Below are positions 34,679 through 45,437 of a DNA stretch of 64,000 bases, piece after piece. The notes beneath the pieces were generated by a model. That model made no database searches. It saw only the letters and a program-made list of their open reading frames with translations, and was not told where the DNA came from. Origin of the DNA: Sequoia sempervirens (lineage: Eukaryota; Streptophyta; Pinopsida; Cupressales; Cupressaceae). Location of the stretch: assembly GCA_007258455.2 (NCBI GenBank), contig VDFB02275546.1, positions 124,001 to 188,000 of the forward strand. Direction: 5' to 3'. The position numbers and the translations under genes were made by a program. Positions within the stretch are counted from its first letter, which is position 1, and every line of letters starts with the position of its first letter.

Positions 34679-35239
34679 TTAGTTGAGGCCATCAACCGGG
34701 TGTTTGAGTAGAACGTGAATCGAATTTAGCAAACTAATAGTAGACAAGAAAAATGAATCACCCAAAACCTTCCTCCAAAACTCTAGACTCTTTAATGATT
34801 CAATTTTTGTATCACATAGTAGACCCCATCTCATATTAACCAGGGCAAGAGTATGTGTTGTAGAAGCATGCAATTCCACCTTCCTAAAGATTCCACCAAT
34901 AGGCGTTAACCCACTTTCAAAATTGTAATGCTCTAGCGCCAACTCCAACGAAGAAATAGAGTAAATGAAAGGCTGCAAATAACATATTGCCAGTGTCTTC
35001 ACCAAAACTTTATCGAGAAAAAATTCCATGCAATTGGACAAGAAAGCCAAAGCTACCTCAGAATATAGAGCACGAGGGTTGTTCTGAAGCCATTCCCTAC
35101 CCATAATTATTCTTATAGCATCCTCAACCTACACACAAGGAATTGTAAAAACCATACCCAACTTTTGTCTGTTGTATGCATCTTCCCTTATTTTCTTCCA
35201 AAAACATTTGGGTAGCATGACACGCCACAAAGACTCCAT
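34679..35239 (-). CDS. Possible small single-exon gene of unknown function, with one in-frame stop
   Basis: Starting at the ATG at 35239 the frame runs 187 codons to the stop at 34679, interrupted once by a TAG near codon 38 (about 35128-35126) where CAG would give Gln. The uninterrupted part starts at an internal Met (35104) and covers 141 residues. The protein starts M-E-S-L-W-R-V-M-L-P, is mixed alpha-helical in character, with hydrophobic stretches but no clear membrane segment or signal peptide, and ends H-P-V-D-G-L-N. A TATATATA box lies about 90 bases upstream of the first ATG. I do not recognise the family. It is not retroelement-like and the composition is ordinary. It could be a young pseudogene, a gene using the internal start, or one exon of a longer gene. 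Confidence 0.4.
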
Positions 35240-35326
35240 AATATCTTAGTTAAATTGAGAATAGAGAAGAAATAAATCAAAGCCAAATATATTATAAATG
35301 ATATGAAGAAAATCAAGTTGGTGAAG

Positions 35327-35334
35327 TATATATA
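35327..35334 (-). promoter_or_regulatory. Candidate TATA box for the 34679-35239 gene
   Basis: TATATATA on the minus strand lies about 88 bases upstream of the ATG at 35239, which leaves room for a leader of about 55 bases. In AT-rich DNA such a box can arise by chance. Confidence 0.35.
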
Positions 35335-35678
35335 GAAGTTAGCATGAACACAATGAGTATGACATCACATTTATCATTTTTAAATTCACCACTATCATTG
35401 ATGTGACAATTAACATTTATTTCAACACTTGAATCCTTAAAAACAAGTGCTTAAAAGGTATGCCTGCAATAGATGACAAGATGGTTGCATAGTGCACATG
35501 CAAATAAAGTTATTTTTAAAATGGGGACATCACTAGGTTGATGAGACTCAACCCTTAGGATTAAAGACTTAATATTTAAGGCCTTGTCATTAAATATTTT
35601 GGTCTGACTTAGGCAATATTAAATGGTAAACAAGAGCACGATGACTGACAAACCTAAATAATTAATAAAATCTCACCC

Positions 35679-35815
35679 ATTGATTTTTGAAAATCTAACG
35701 GTTCTAGTGTTATTCCGGAGGTTTCAATTCACAAGTCTAGTGCTTCAAGGATTTACTTCCAGAATGCAACTATAGTCGTCCATCAAAAAATCATCAAACA
35801 GTCCCTCTTTTAAAA
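35679..35815 (+). repeat. Dispersed 130-bp repeat, copy 2
   Basis: TCTAACGGTTCTAGTGTTATTCC and AACTATAGTCGTCCATCAAA are nearly identical in copy 3, about 260 bases downstream, and recognisable in copy 1 at 32644-32770. All three copies are in the same orientation. Confidence 0.78.
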
Positions 35816-35940
35816 CAAACTATATGCATGTGCATAATTATGCCACTTAAGTTCTCGCTCATGAGTAATCACCAAAATCCTTCAACCCATTGGGTTCATT
35901 ACCATGATGAGTGATGAGCCTTGATCTTGCCACATGTCTG

Positions 35941-36055
35941 CATCTAATGGTTCTAGTGTTATTCCAAAGGTTTCAATTCAAAAATCTAGTGCTTTAGAGA
36001 TTTACTTCTGGAATGCAACTATAGTCATCCATCAAAAATTCATCAAACAGTCGTG
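35941..36055 (+). repeat. Dispersed 130-bp repeat, copy 3
   Basis: Very similar to copy 2 over CTAGTGTTATTCC, GGTTTCAATTCA, TTTACTTC-GGAATGCAA and CATCAAACAGTC. The preceding DNA (35820-35940) is not repeated. Confidence 0.78.
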
Positions 36056-36084
36056 GTTATATTAATTTTCCAATGTTTTTTCTT

Positions 36085-36420
36085 ATGCATTTGAAAATAG
36101 GTTTAATTTGCCAATGGATATATTTTTTTGGTTTGAAAAAAGTTTTAATCGCCAACAAAATTGATTTTTCTATTTTGAAAACAAGTTTAATTCACCAATG
36201 GAAATATTTTCTAGGTTTGAAAATAGATTTTAATTGCCAATGAAAATATTTTATCGATTTAAAAAAATTTGCAATTCGCCAGGATTTTCCATAGACTTCT
36301 ACTGATTAGAAAAGATTCGCCAATTGAGATTTATTTTCTTGAAAAATGAAAAAAATTGCCACTAAAATTAATATTTTTATTGAGAAGTATACAGTATTCA
36401 CCAGGATTTTACACCTTCAC
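36085..36420 (+). repeat. AT-rich tandem repeat, period about 42 bp
   Basis: GCCAA or GCCAG recurs at about 36109, 36151, 36194, 36236, 36278 and 36328, each preceded by TTTAAT or similar and followed by AAATATTTT/ATTGATTTTT and TTTGAAAA. At least six diverged units are visible, and a weaker one near 36399 (CACCAGGATTTT). Confidence 0.75.
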
Positions 36421-37139
36421 CGAGGGGGGGGTTTCTTAAAGTTTTCCCTGCAAAAAAACCAAACAACTCACCTTGCATAGCATTGGCATCAAATACCTTG
36501 TGTATCTCCAACTTTGAACATCACAAACTCTTTGAATAGGAATCGTGAATAAACAAGCACCTTAAATCATGACATCAAAGACCTTGTAACAAAGAATATA
36601 TTAGAATCAACTCCAAGCACAAACCCTTTGACAAGAGCAACATTAACTTCAACTATTGACATCAATGACAAACATCATGCCAACACTATGGAAAACCAAC
36701 ATACACACAAAGGAAGATACATGTGTGATATGCAGCAAGAGAAGATACACAAGCATGCAATGTCAAAGTAAAAGAAAGGAAAAAAAAGGAAAAATGGGTA
36801 CATGGGCCAACAAGTTGTATTATGATAGTGACCATAAATAAGAATTCATGACTCACACAATAGAAAATATTGATATTTTGTAGATGAATCACAAATAGGA
36901 AGACACACAAGCTAGTGAGGATCATTTTTCACTAGGTGAGCTCCAAAAATAGGTAGCAAAATGAGAAACACACACTAGGTATACAAGGTGTACCCATAAC
37001 CATACCAAGAGTTATACTCCCTGATAACCTTGATAAAGTGCTACAAAAATGATCAAAATGCTATGCCAACACAAAGAACATAGAAATAAAACACACAAAA
37101 GTACTTCACATGCAAACCAACTTAGAGTAGGTCACATGC
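36421..37139. other. Non-coding DNA next to the gypsy relic
   Basis: Begins with a G8 run (36425-36432). Contains short, low-complexity open frames with no family resemblance. It is probably part of the minus-strand gypsy element or its flank, but no LTR pair was found. Confidence 0.4.
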
Positions 37140-39627
37140 ATCCCAATCTTGTCCATCATGTAATTAATGTGGACAACTAGTCAAGGGGACTATATCAAGT
37201 GTCATACTAGGAGCATCACCAGGTTCAACACATGGTGGGTCACTCTCATCAGAAGGATTATCATAGTTGCCCCCATCTAACTTCATAGAAGTGGAAAATA
37301 ACAATTCAACTCATTATGCACTTCTTCATCAATTTTAGCAATCTCATCATCATCCAAATCGATCACAATAGGAGATTTTATGATTATTGCATTTGAATTT
37401 TCTTGTTTCACCTCTTGTTTTGGTGAAAGTTGGATTTCTTCCTAAGTTGTTTGCATAGGTGTTGGTTTATTATTTTCTTCCAATTAAAATAGCACAATGT
37501 CTATTCCTACACTCTTTAGTATTTTGGTTTATTCTTGCACAATTTTCAAGTTGTGATGATGTAGGAATGGTTTTCTCAACCATCGGTCTCTTTTCTTCCC
37601 TTAATGGAGGAACTGAAGGGACCACCGAGGGTTGGGAAACCACTATCTCTTTAGGTCTATACACTTGTTTTATCTTTGGTGGCACAAAAGGAATCATTTA
37701 TTGTTTCTTGGTCACTTATAAGAGATGGGTGGAGGAACCATATTGTATATATCTATGTGGTTACTTGGAAGGGTTTTTGGCTCAGTCATAGGTTCATCAA
37801 TGACAAGCTGGGGAGAAGGAACAACCATGGACCTATTAGACTTAGAAATATTGCTAAGAGATAGCTCTGCTATGCACTTTTCCTTAAAATTTTGATATGA
37901 ATTGGAAAAGAAATATTCAGAAGGCTTTAAAGGTTACATAGGTTCAGGCCAAAAACAATCCAATTAAAAATTCCCATAGGAAGACAAAGGATTGAATCCG
38001 CTATGGTGCACTATAAATATCTCATTTTCAAAGGGGAACTTTATACACTTGTGAATAACTGATTGGATGGCATTCATGGACCATAACCATGGATTACCCA
38101 GCTTCACAAAAAATTGGTTTGACATTGGGATGATGGAGAATGGCACATATAATTTTTTTGGTCCAACTTTTAATGGAAGAGTGGCCGAACTTATCGTAGG
38201 GCGAGAAAAACCATTATGTGTTTTTATCCATGCTTTCGATTGTTCATAATAATCTTGATAAATTTCATGCACAAACAAGAATTCCTTGGTGATCACATTC
38301 TCTACACACATAGGATCAATAAGTATCCCAATTGTGGGCTTATCATTAATTCATCCAAAAATATAGAGAGAACCATTAAGTGCATGTATAGATGCATCAA
38401 TATGTGTGAAATAAATTTTATGTAACAAAATGGTTTGGCCCTTATGAGGTTGAACTTTTATGAGAGTGACCATTTCATGTAGATCTTCCTCATTATAATT
38501 CTTATTATCATCATTATCATCATTCATATCCTCCATCTCATCAACATTCATCACATCATTCTTGACTTCACTAGCTTTCACAAAGTTGAATGATTTGGCA
38601 TTGGGTTCGTGAAAATTTGCAAATTTTGGTTAGGTGGGGAAATTGACTTATTCCCTTTTCCATTAACACCTCCCAATTGGATATTATTTGAAACAATGAG
38701 GTCTTGTACTTGATTTTCAAGATGTATGCATCTTTCTATGTCATGTCCACTTTGTCAATGATAATGGAAAAAGGCATTTGGGTTATTATTTAGAGATAAG
38801 GGTTTGGTTGTGTCCATAGATTTGACTAGAGGTAAACGAATTAGGTTCTTACTTAAAAGTTGCAACATAACTGAATGGAGAGAATTGAGTAATGGTGTGA
38901 ATTTCCTATCCCTAGGTCAAAATTGGTATGGTGTAGAGCTTATGGTAGCAACTTAAGGTTTGACATGGTTTTTTTGGGATGGATTTATCTTTAAAAATTT
39001 CATGTTTTGCTTCTTAAATCATTGATAATTGTTTTATGTGTGGGCTCAAACTTCTCAGTATGTTTGGATGAAGATGCCTCTTCATACTTATTAATCAAAT
39101 TTTGATAGTCATGAAGCACCATACACAAACTTATAAAGGATGGAAATTTCAGTAATAAGACTTTTTCCCTTATGTCAGTTTACAAGTTATCAATGAACAT
39201 TCTTTGGATTTCCACATCAAAAAGAGTTAGATTAACTTGTGATAATATCAACTAATAACGGCTTATGAAATCTATAAATTTTTCACCTTTTTTTTTTGCA
39301 TCACATTAAATTAGATATTGATTTTGGGACCGATGTGCACTTGAAAATGGTTGAGGAAAGCATCAACAAGCTCATTAAATGACTGAATTGAGTTATTTGG
39401 TAATGAGAAAAGCCACTCCAAGGCCATGTCCTTCAATGACCTAGGAAAAATTTTGGCCAAGAGCTTATCTTCAAAAATGAAGTCACTACATAAGCGTGTG
39501 TATGTTGATATATGGTTGCTAGGGTCTCCCTTACCATTGTATTTCTCAAAGCATGGTATCTCTATGTTTTGTGGCATTTTTTATTTCAATATCTCCAATA
39601 AAATTGGGTTTATTTTGACATATTGTG
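37140..39627 (-). pseudogene. Ty3/gypsy gag (C-terminal part) and protease, minus strand
   Basis: Reading down from 39627: gag core at 39577-39311 with I-P-C-F-E-K-Y-N-G-K-G-D-P, I-F-P-R-S-L-K-D-M-A and W-L-F-S-L-P-N-N, the pattern of Retrotrans_gag. Degraded sequence follows to about 38580. The protease region covers 38581-37964: G-I-L-I-D-P near 38320 at the active-site position (D-S/T-G expected), then V-G-P-K-K-L-Y-V-P-F and V-K-L-G-N-P-W-L near 38110-38080, in the place of the second signature. From 37960 to 37140 an interrupted frame is Pro/Lys-rich. No RT, RNase H or integrase follows, so the element is truncated. The 5' half of gag is at 47055-47723, separated by the copia insertion. 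Confidence 0.78.
39623..39627 (+). repeat. Target site duplication, left copy
   Basis: TTGTG immediately before the copia 5' LTR (TGTTGAAAG). The identical 5 bases follow the 3' LTR at 47050-47054. Confidence 0.85.
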
Positions 39628-41080
39628 TGTTGAAAGTATGAGCAATTGGTGTTGTCATTGATTTCAACAAGCCTGTGTTGTCATTAGTGTCAACTATATG
39701 AGAAGAATTTTGTTCAAAGAGTATGTGTTGTTGCATTGATGATGCTTTGATTAGTTGCATTATGTTGTCACTAGTAAGCTACTGGTGTCAAACTCTAGTG
39801 TTTCTTTTATAAGCTTCTATCTATAGTTAAGGAAGTACTAAAGATGATGATGATGTGTCTCTGATGCTTTGTTTCCAAGTTCTTTTGAGAAAATTTGATA
39901 AAAAAAGGAAATAGTGTGTTGCAATGTTGTTTTGGGTTGAAGAGTAGTGTTCAAGTGTCACTTTGCATTTATTCTAGGTTGAAGATCTACCTATTCATTT
40001 TAGATATGTTCATAAGAGGTGTTCATAGGTGTTGTATTCAAAATTTGGTATGTTGGATCGGGTGCAAAAAGAAGTTGTGTTCACCAATGTGTGGACGGTG
40101 TATTGTAGAGGTTTCTAGGATAAATTTGTTTTCTCTATGTTTCTATGCAACTTGGTTTCAATTCTTGTGGATCTGAAAGAATGTTGATAGTGTTGGTATC
40201 TTTTTTTAGTGAATTTTTTTTTAGGTTTGGTGCTTTGGAAGTCAATTTCTTAAGTTGCAGTGTATGATAGAATTGGTTGAGCATACTGGGTGTGTACATT
40301 CCTCGGGTGAAATTTATTATGAAAGAGTTTGTTGGATTTTAGGGTGTTTATGGAATATTCTAGACTGTGTTCAAGTGATATTTGTTGTCCGCAAGTTGTT
40401 GTTGAATCAAAGGAAGTGTGTACTTAAAATTTTAATGGTGTTTACATGGGTAATGACCGACCTTTGTGTTTACACTAATTGTGGTGGATTCTTATTTTTT
40501 ATAGAAGCATGTAGTAGTGTGGTGTTATAAATTTAGGTCCTATATACGGAGTGGTGTCTCTTTCACTTCTATTCACCATGAAAGTGTTTTGGTGCTGACC
40601 TAATTTGAATTTGCAAGGTTGATGTGCATAGCCGACCTTGGAGAATGGTTTCAAGGTAGAGGATGATATAAATATGAGTTGATTTATTGAGGGATGTGAA
40701 GATAGTCAAGTAAGATGTGAATGATGTGAAGTGTAGAGTATTAGAGTGTGAATTTGAAAAGTGTTGTGTAAGCTTTCATGTGTTAGATTGTTGGATGCAG
40801 TGAGCAAAAGGTATCTATAATTCTACAGTAATGCTACAAAGGTGTTGGTGATATTGTGGTGGATTTTTATGTTCCATTGAAATTGATTTCTCCATGTAAC
40901 ATTTTTCTCTATCTTCTTTTTATTCTAGCAATGAGCCTTTCTTCTTTGGGAAGTGATCCCTATTGTATTCGGTGTTGATATTATTTTATATTGTGAGCTA
41001 ATCATCACTGTGGTTTTTCCCATCTTGGGTTTTCCATGTAAATCTGGTATTCTCTTGTGCATGGTGTTGATTTACTTCAA
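39628..41080 (+). repeat. Copia 5' LTR, 3' end missing
   Basis: Starts TGTTGAAAGTATGAGC and matches 45438-46900. Similarity stops at about 41077-41083, after GGTGTTGATTTA; the last 155 or so bases present in the 3' LTR are absent, and the sequence passes directly into gag. TATAAATA at 40667-40674 is the likely promoter. Open frames at 39895-40176 and 40255-40530 are LTR sequence, not genes. Confidence 0.88.
40667..40674 (+). promoter_or_regulatory. Copia LTR TATA box
   Basis: TATAAATA is conserved in both LTRs (second copy 46474-46481), in the same surroundings (GATGATATAAATATGAGTTG). Conservation is partly explained by common descent of the LTRs. Confidence 0.5.
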
Positions 41081-41840
41081 GTACTGTTGATGAGATCAAA
41101 TCCTATGAAAGCAATGGTAAAGCATTGTATGCTCTCTTAAATAGCCTTACAAATTTTGAATTGGTGAAAGTTATGAATATGAAAACTGCTAAATGAATTT
41201 GAGAAAATTTAGAAAGCATTTATGAAGGAGATGATAAGGTCAAAGAAGCTAAGATGCATGATTTGAAGATCATGTTTGAGAACTTACAGGTGTCTAAAGA
41301 AGAAAATATCACAAGCTATATACAGAGGGTAGATGAAGTGGTTAGCTCCATCAGAAGTCTTGGTGACAAACTCAAAGAACCAAAAGTGGTAAAGACAATT
41401 CTCAAAACTCTTCCTAAATATTATAGTCATAAAGTATTTGCTATTAAGGAATTAAAATTTTGAATCAATATACCAAAGATTAGTTGTATGGCTCTCTAAT
41501 TGCTTTTGAAATGAGAGAATTTGGAACAAATAGTGGTGCAAAATTTGAGACTTCTTTTAAGGTTGGGAAATTAGAGGAAATCATGGAATCAGATTAGGAG
41601 GATCTTGATGATATAGAACCTAAATTTGTAAGGAGAATGAAGAAGGGTATTGGTAAGTACAATGGTAAGCTTCCTTTCAAATGTTTTATTTGTGGACAGA
41701 TAGATCATTATGATTCAAGATGTCCAAACAGAGTTTTGAATAAGAAAAATAAGGAGAAAAAAGGTAATATGATTAACAAAAGTTATTATGTTAGAGAAGA
41801 TGCAAGTATTTCTAATGATGAATCCAATTATGGAGATTAA
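41081..41840 (+). pseudogene. Copia gag (UBN2 type), N-terminus missing
   Basis: Open run 41254-41463 contains the conserved middle of copia gag: L-E-S-I-Y-E-G-D, K-E-E-N-I-T-S-Y-I-Q-R, L-K-T-L-P-K-Y-Y. A TGA at 41461 and a frame change are followed by 41637-41840 with a CCHC zinc knuckle, C-F-I-C-G-Q-I-D-H-Y-D-S-R-C (C-x2-C-x4-H-x4-C, intact). The first 50-70 residues of the family are absent; the deletion that shortened the 5' LTR also removed them. A TAG at about 41484 is in Gln context. Known role: particle protein and RNA binding. Confidence 0.85.
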
Positions 41841-42240
41841 GATGATGAATGCTTTTTCATGGCTTTAAAATATGAATCAGTTTCTACTAACTCTAAAAGA
41901 TGTGTGAAGGAAAGCCCTTTAGAGATAAAGGATAAGATTGAAGGTACTTTGGTATCAACTTTTCATGCTATATAGGAGAAGAACTACTAGATAATTGATA
42001 TTGGATGCTCTAATCATATGACAGGTGACAAAAGTAAGTTTGTTAAACTCAAAAAATATGATGGAGGATGTGTTAGATTTGGTGATGATACATTTTCTAA
42101 GATATATGGAAAAGGTTCTATCAGTTTTGGTGGCAAGCATAATACTAATGATGTTTACTATGTTAAGGGTTTAAGGCATAACCTCTTGGGTGTCGAACAA
42201 ATGTGTAGCAAAGAATACAATCTTATATTTTAGGATGATG
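41841..42240 (+). pseudogene. Copia aspartic protease
   Basis: In the same frame as the zinc knuckle. The active-site segment is I-I-D-I-G-C-S-N-H-M-T-G-D (about 41995-42030); copia elements have D-S-G, here D-I-G. Downstream blocks G-G-K-H-N-T-N-D-V-Y-Y-V and L-R-H-N-L-L-G-V-E-Q-M (about 42130-42205) are the usual second half. Two TAGs precede the active site. Known role: polyprotein processing. Confidence 0.82.
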
Positions 42241-43330
42241 GATGTGAGATTAGAAAAGGATCTAGAATTGTGGTTGTTGCTAGAAAAAGGACATATGGAA
42301 ATGTTTATCAGCTTAAGTGTGTTGGTCATTGCTTCATGACTCAGATTAATGAAAGTGGGTTATGACACAAGAGGATGTGTCACATAAAATTTGATAACTT
42401 GGTAAGAATCGGTTCAATTCAAGTTGTCAGATATTTTTCAAAGATTACAAAGCCTATCAATTTTGTTTGTAAAGAATGTCAAATTGGAAAGAAAGCAAGA
42501 AGAAGTTTCAAAGTCAAAGAACAATCTACTACCAGACTATTGGAATTAGTGCATGCAGATTAGTGTGGTCCTACAAGAGTAAGAATTCTTCAAGGTGATG
42601 GTTATTTCATGCTATTAATTGATGATTATTCTAGAACGATATGGGTTATTTTTCTCAAAGAAAAATTAGAAGCTCTAGACAAGTTTAAAGCATTCAAAGT
42701 TATGGTTGAGAATGAAATAGTTATTAAAATAAAATGTTTGAGGTCTAAAAGAGGTGGAGAGTTCACCTCCAATGAGTTTAACATCTTTTGTGAAGATCAT
42801 GGCATAAAGAGGCACTTGTCTACCCCTAGAACTCCTCAGCAAAATGGAGTAGTTCAAAGAAACAATAGGATTGTTCAAGAAGCTACAAGAACAATGATGA
42901 AAGAGGAAAATCTACCGAAACTCTATTGGAAAGAAGCAATTCATACTGTTGTTTATATACTTAACAAATTTCAAGCAAGAGAAAACAACATAAAGACTCC
43001 CTATGAGCTATGGTATGGAAGGATTCATGTTGTCAAATACTTCAGAGTGTTTGGAAGAAAATGTTATATCAGAAGAGATGAAAATAACTTAGGAAATTTT
43101 GATGCAAGGTCTAATGAAGGTATCTTCCTTGTATATTATACTAGAAGCAAATCCTACCAATTGTGCTACAACAATAGATTGAGAAAGATTGTTGAGATTA
43201 CAAGTGTCAAGGTTGATGAAGATTTACATAAGAATTCAATGATGATATATGGATATGAATCGGATTATTCTTCTTGTACAAAAGAAGAAAAAGAAAGAGA
43301 AGTGTATATTGAAGAGGAATAAGCTCCAGA
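42241..43330 (+). pseudogene. Copia integrase, two catalytic acids replaced
   Basis: HHCC zinc-binding part at 42365-42490 (H-K-R-M-C-H-I, C-K-E-C-Q-I-G-K). The catalytic core follows: D of L-I-D-D-Y-S-R (about 42617-42635) is present. The second acid lies in R-S-K-R-G-G-E-F (42738-42765), where the family has R-S-D-x-G-G-E-F: Asp is Lys. The third lies in N-G-V-V-Q-R-N-N-R (about 42845-42870), where V-E-R is expected: Glu is Gln. Only one of the three DDE residues remains, so strand transfer is not possible. The core frame 42609-43322 is otherwise open for 237 codons. Confidence 0.87.
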
Positions 43331-44500
43331 AAAGACTCCTAAAACTCCTAAGTATGTGTAGAATCCTAAGTATGTGTAGAAGAATCATTCTGAAGATCAG
43401 ATCATTGGAGATAAGAGAAAAGGTGTACTAACAAGAAAGAAAGTCGTTGAAGAATAGGTAAATATATGTTTAATTTTTGAAGTTGAACCTAAAAAAATGA
43501 TTGAGGCTTGCAAGGATGAATACTAGATCAAAGCTATGGAATAAGAACTGTTGTAGATTGAGAAGAAACAAATTTGGGAACTTGTCCCAATATTAGCAAA
43601 CAAAAATGTGATTGGAACTAAGTGGGTATTCAGAAACAAGCTAAATGAGAATGGAGAAGTGGTAAGGAACAAGGCAAGGCTTGTGTGTAAAGGCTACTCC
43701 CAAGTTGAAGGAATAGATTTTGAGGAGACATTTTCTCCAGTGGAAAGAATGGAAGCTATCAAGATGTTTTTGTCATTTGAAACACATAAGGATTTCAATC
43801 ATTATCAAATTGATCTAAAGTATGCTTTCTTGAATGGAGAATTGGAAGAAGAGGTATACATAAAACAACTAGAAGGATTTCAGTTATTAGACAAACCATA
43901 TATGGTCTACAGATAGAATAAGGAATTGCATGGATTAAAGAAAGCTCCTAGAGCTTGGTATGCAAGGTTAGATAAGTATTTGATACAACAAGGTTTCAAT
44001 AAAGGTACTCCAGATAGAAATCTTTACATTAAAGTTGAAAAAGATAAAATTTTGATTGTAGTTGTATATGTTGATGACATAATTTTTGGAGGCAATGAAA
44101 CTATGTGCAATAAGTTTGCAAAGGAAATGCAAAAAGAATTAGAAATGTCCATGTTTGGGGAAATGAATTTTTTTCTTGGGTTACAAATAAATCAGATTGA
44201 CAAAGGTATTTTAATTTTACAATCAAATTATGTCAAATAAATGTTGAAGAAGTTTGGAATGGATGATTCTAAATCTGTCTGTATCCCTGGGGTTACTGGT
44301 TGCAAGATGAGAAAGAATGGTGAATCTCCTAAGGCTAATCAGAGCAAGTATAGATCAATGATTTGTGGACTGTTATATCTAACTACTACTAGATTGGATA
44401 TCATGCATGCAATTTTTCTTGTGGCTAGATTTCAAGAAGATCCTAGAGAGTCACATGTTGTAGAAATAAAGAGAATATTTAGATACTTGAAGGGCACTTC
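43331..44500 (+). pseudogene. Copia reverse transcriptase, YVDD intact
   Basis: A linker with at least six stops (43320-43560) precedes the RT. Blocks: G-T-K-W-V-F-R-N-K (about 43615), R-L-V-C-K-G-Y-S-Q (about 43680), [12 protein letters not shown] (catalytic Asp present, about 43803-43838), L-K-K-A-P-R-A-W-Y (about 43938), Y-V-D-D-I-I-F-G-G (44067-44093), and M-S-M-F-G-E-M-N-F-F-L-G-L-Q. Frame is constant from 41637 to 44903; only stops (TAG 43914, TAA 44238 and TAA 44502) interrupt it. The G-G after Y-V-D-D-I-I-F and the M-S-x-x-G-E-x-x-F-F-L-G-L-Q block resemble Sirevirus RTs. Confidence 0.88.
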
Positions 44501-44903
44501 ATAACATGGCTTATGGTATCCAAAGGATATTTATTTTACCTTGAGTGCTTACACAAATGTAGAGGTGTAATGCATTGCAACAAAATCTTGTTGCACACAA
44601 GTGTTGTGGATGAGGAAAATATTGAAGGACATTAGGGTGGTATATGATGAACCAATTTCTATCTTATGTGATAATACAAGTCATATCAATATTTCAAATA
44701 ATCTGGTAATGCATTCAAGGAAAAAACATATCTCAATCCGGTATCACTTTTTGAGAGAGAAGGTTGTAGAGAATGAAGTTAAGCTTGAATATGCGCCTAC
44801 AAAGGATCGGGTTGTTGATATATTCACTAAGGCTCTTTCTAAGGATACATTTGAGTATCTCTTGGAGAATTTGGGGCTCGTTTTCGCTCCTTCTTTGAAC
44901 TAG
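44501..44903 (+). pseudogene. Copia RNase H with an in-frame internal deletion
   Basis: Sequence reaches L-S-A-Y-T-N (about 44545-44560) and then jumps to E-V-stop-C-I-A-T-K-S-C-C-T-Q-V-L-W. In the family about 45 residues lie between, including the first Asp of T-D-A-D-W and the block before A-E-Y-I-A. The frame is the same before and after the gap. The C-terminal part (44601-44903) is open and contains L-C-D-N and S-R-K-K-H-I-S-I-R-Y-H, then I-F-T-K-A-L. The catalytic core is therefore missing. Confidence 0.82.
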
Positions 44904-44977
44904 ATACATAAGGAGATGCATTAGTCAAGTGGATTTCAAGATTTATTCTTTGTCTTGAATTGATGTTGGTGGCTACC

Positions 44978-45437
44978 TCTCAGGGGGAGTAGGTAGTAGC
45001 ATGGTTGGTTGTTACAGTCAGGGGCAGTATGTGTGGTCATTATGCAATGGTTTTTTATTGGTGCAGTATAGTGTGTGCTCCTAAGGGGAAGTATGTTGAG
45101 CAATAAAGAAATAGAAGTTGCAGAGCAATTGTTAAAAGGTTGATTGGTCTCAAAGGAGAAACATAAGCAATGAAAATATTTTGTCCTTTTCCATTGTTGT
45201 CAAAGGGGGAGAGAGAGTCATGTGAAAAATAATACAGTTGAGGGGGGGAGAGAGAATCGTGTGAAAAATAAGATAGTTAAGGGGGAGAGAGAAACATGTG
45301 AAAAATGTTTAGGGGGAGAGAACAATATAGCAAGAGGGAGAGTAATGAGAAAAAAGAAAATGACATAGGTATGGATCAGAGTTATTATTAATGGTTTTTC
45401 ACATCATGTGTTGTTATTAATGATAAAGGGGGAAGAG
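44978..45437 (+). other. Array of polypurine-tract-like motifs before the copia 3' LTR
   Basis: AGGGGGAG-type motifs occur at about 44982, 45202, 45240, 45279, 45311 and 45335; weaker ones at about 45020 and 45085. Four of them lie in a tandem unit of 30-40 bases with GTGAAAAAT. The last tract, AAAGGGGGAAGAG (45425-45437), directly precedes the LTR start and is the functional position. Multiple purine tracts are a described feature of Sireviruses. Confidence 0.75.

Larger units (their letters stand above)
35335..36060. other. Non-coding DNA with two dispersed-repeat copies
   Basis: AT-rich DNA upstream of the possible small gene. It holds the two copies of the dispersed 130-bp repeat described separately (35679-35815 and 35941-36055); nothing coding was seen. 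Confidence 0.5.

Noticed and set aside
40255..40530. Frame resembling one at 46061-46333, seemingly a conserved gene pair
   Set aside because: The two frames are the same part of the copia LTRs, so their similarity comes from LTR duplication.
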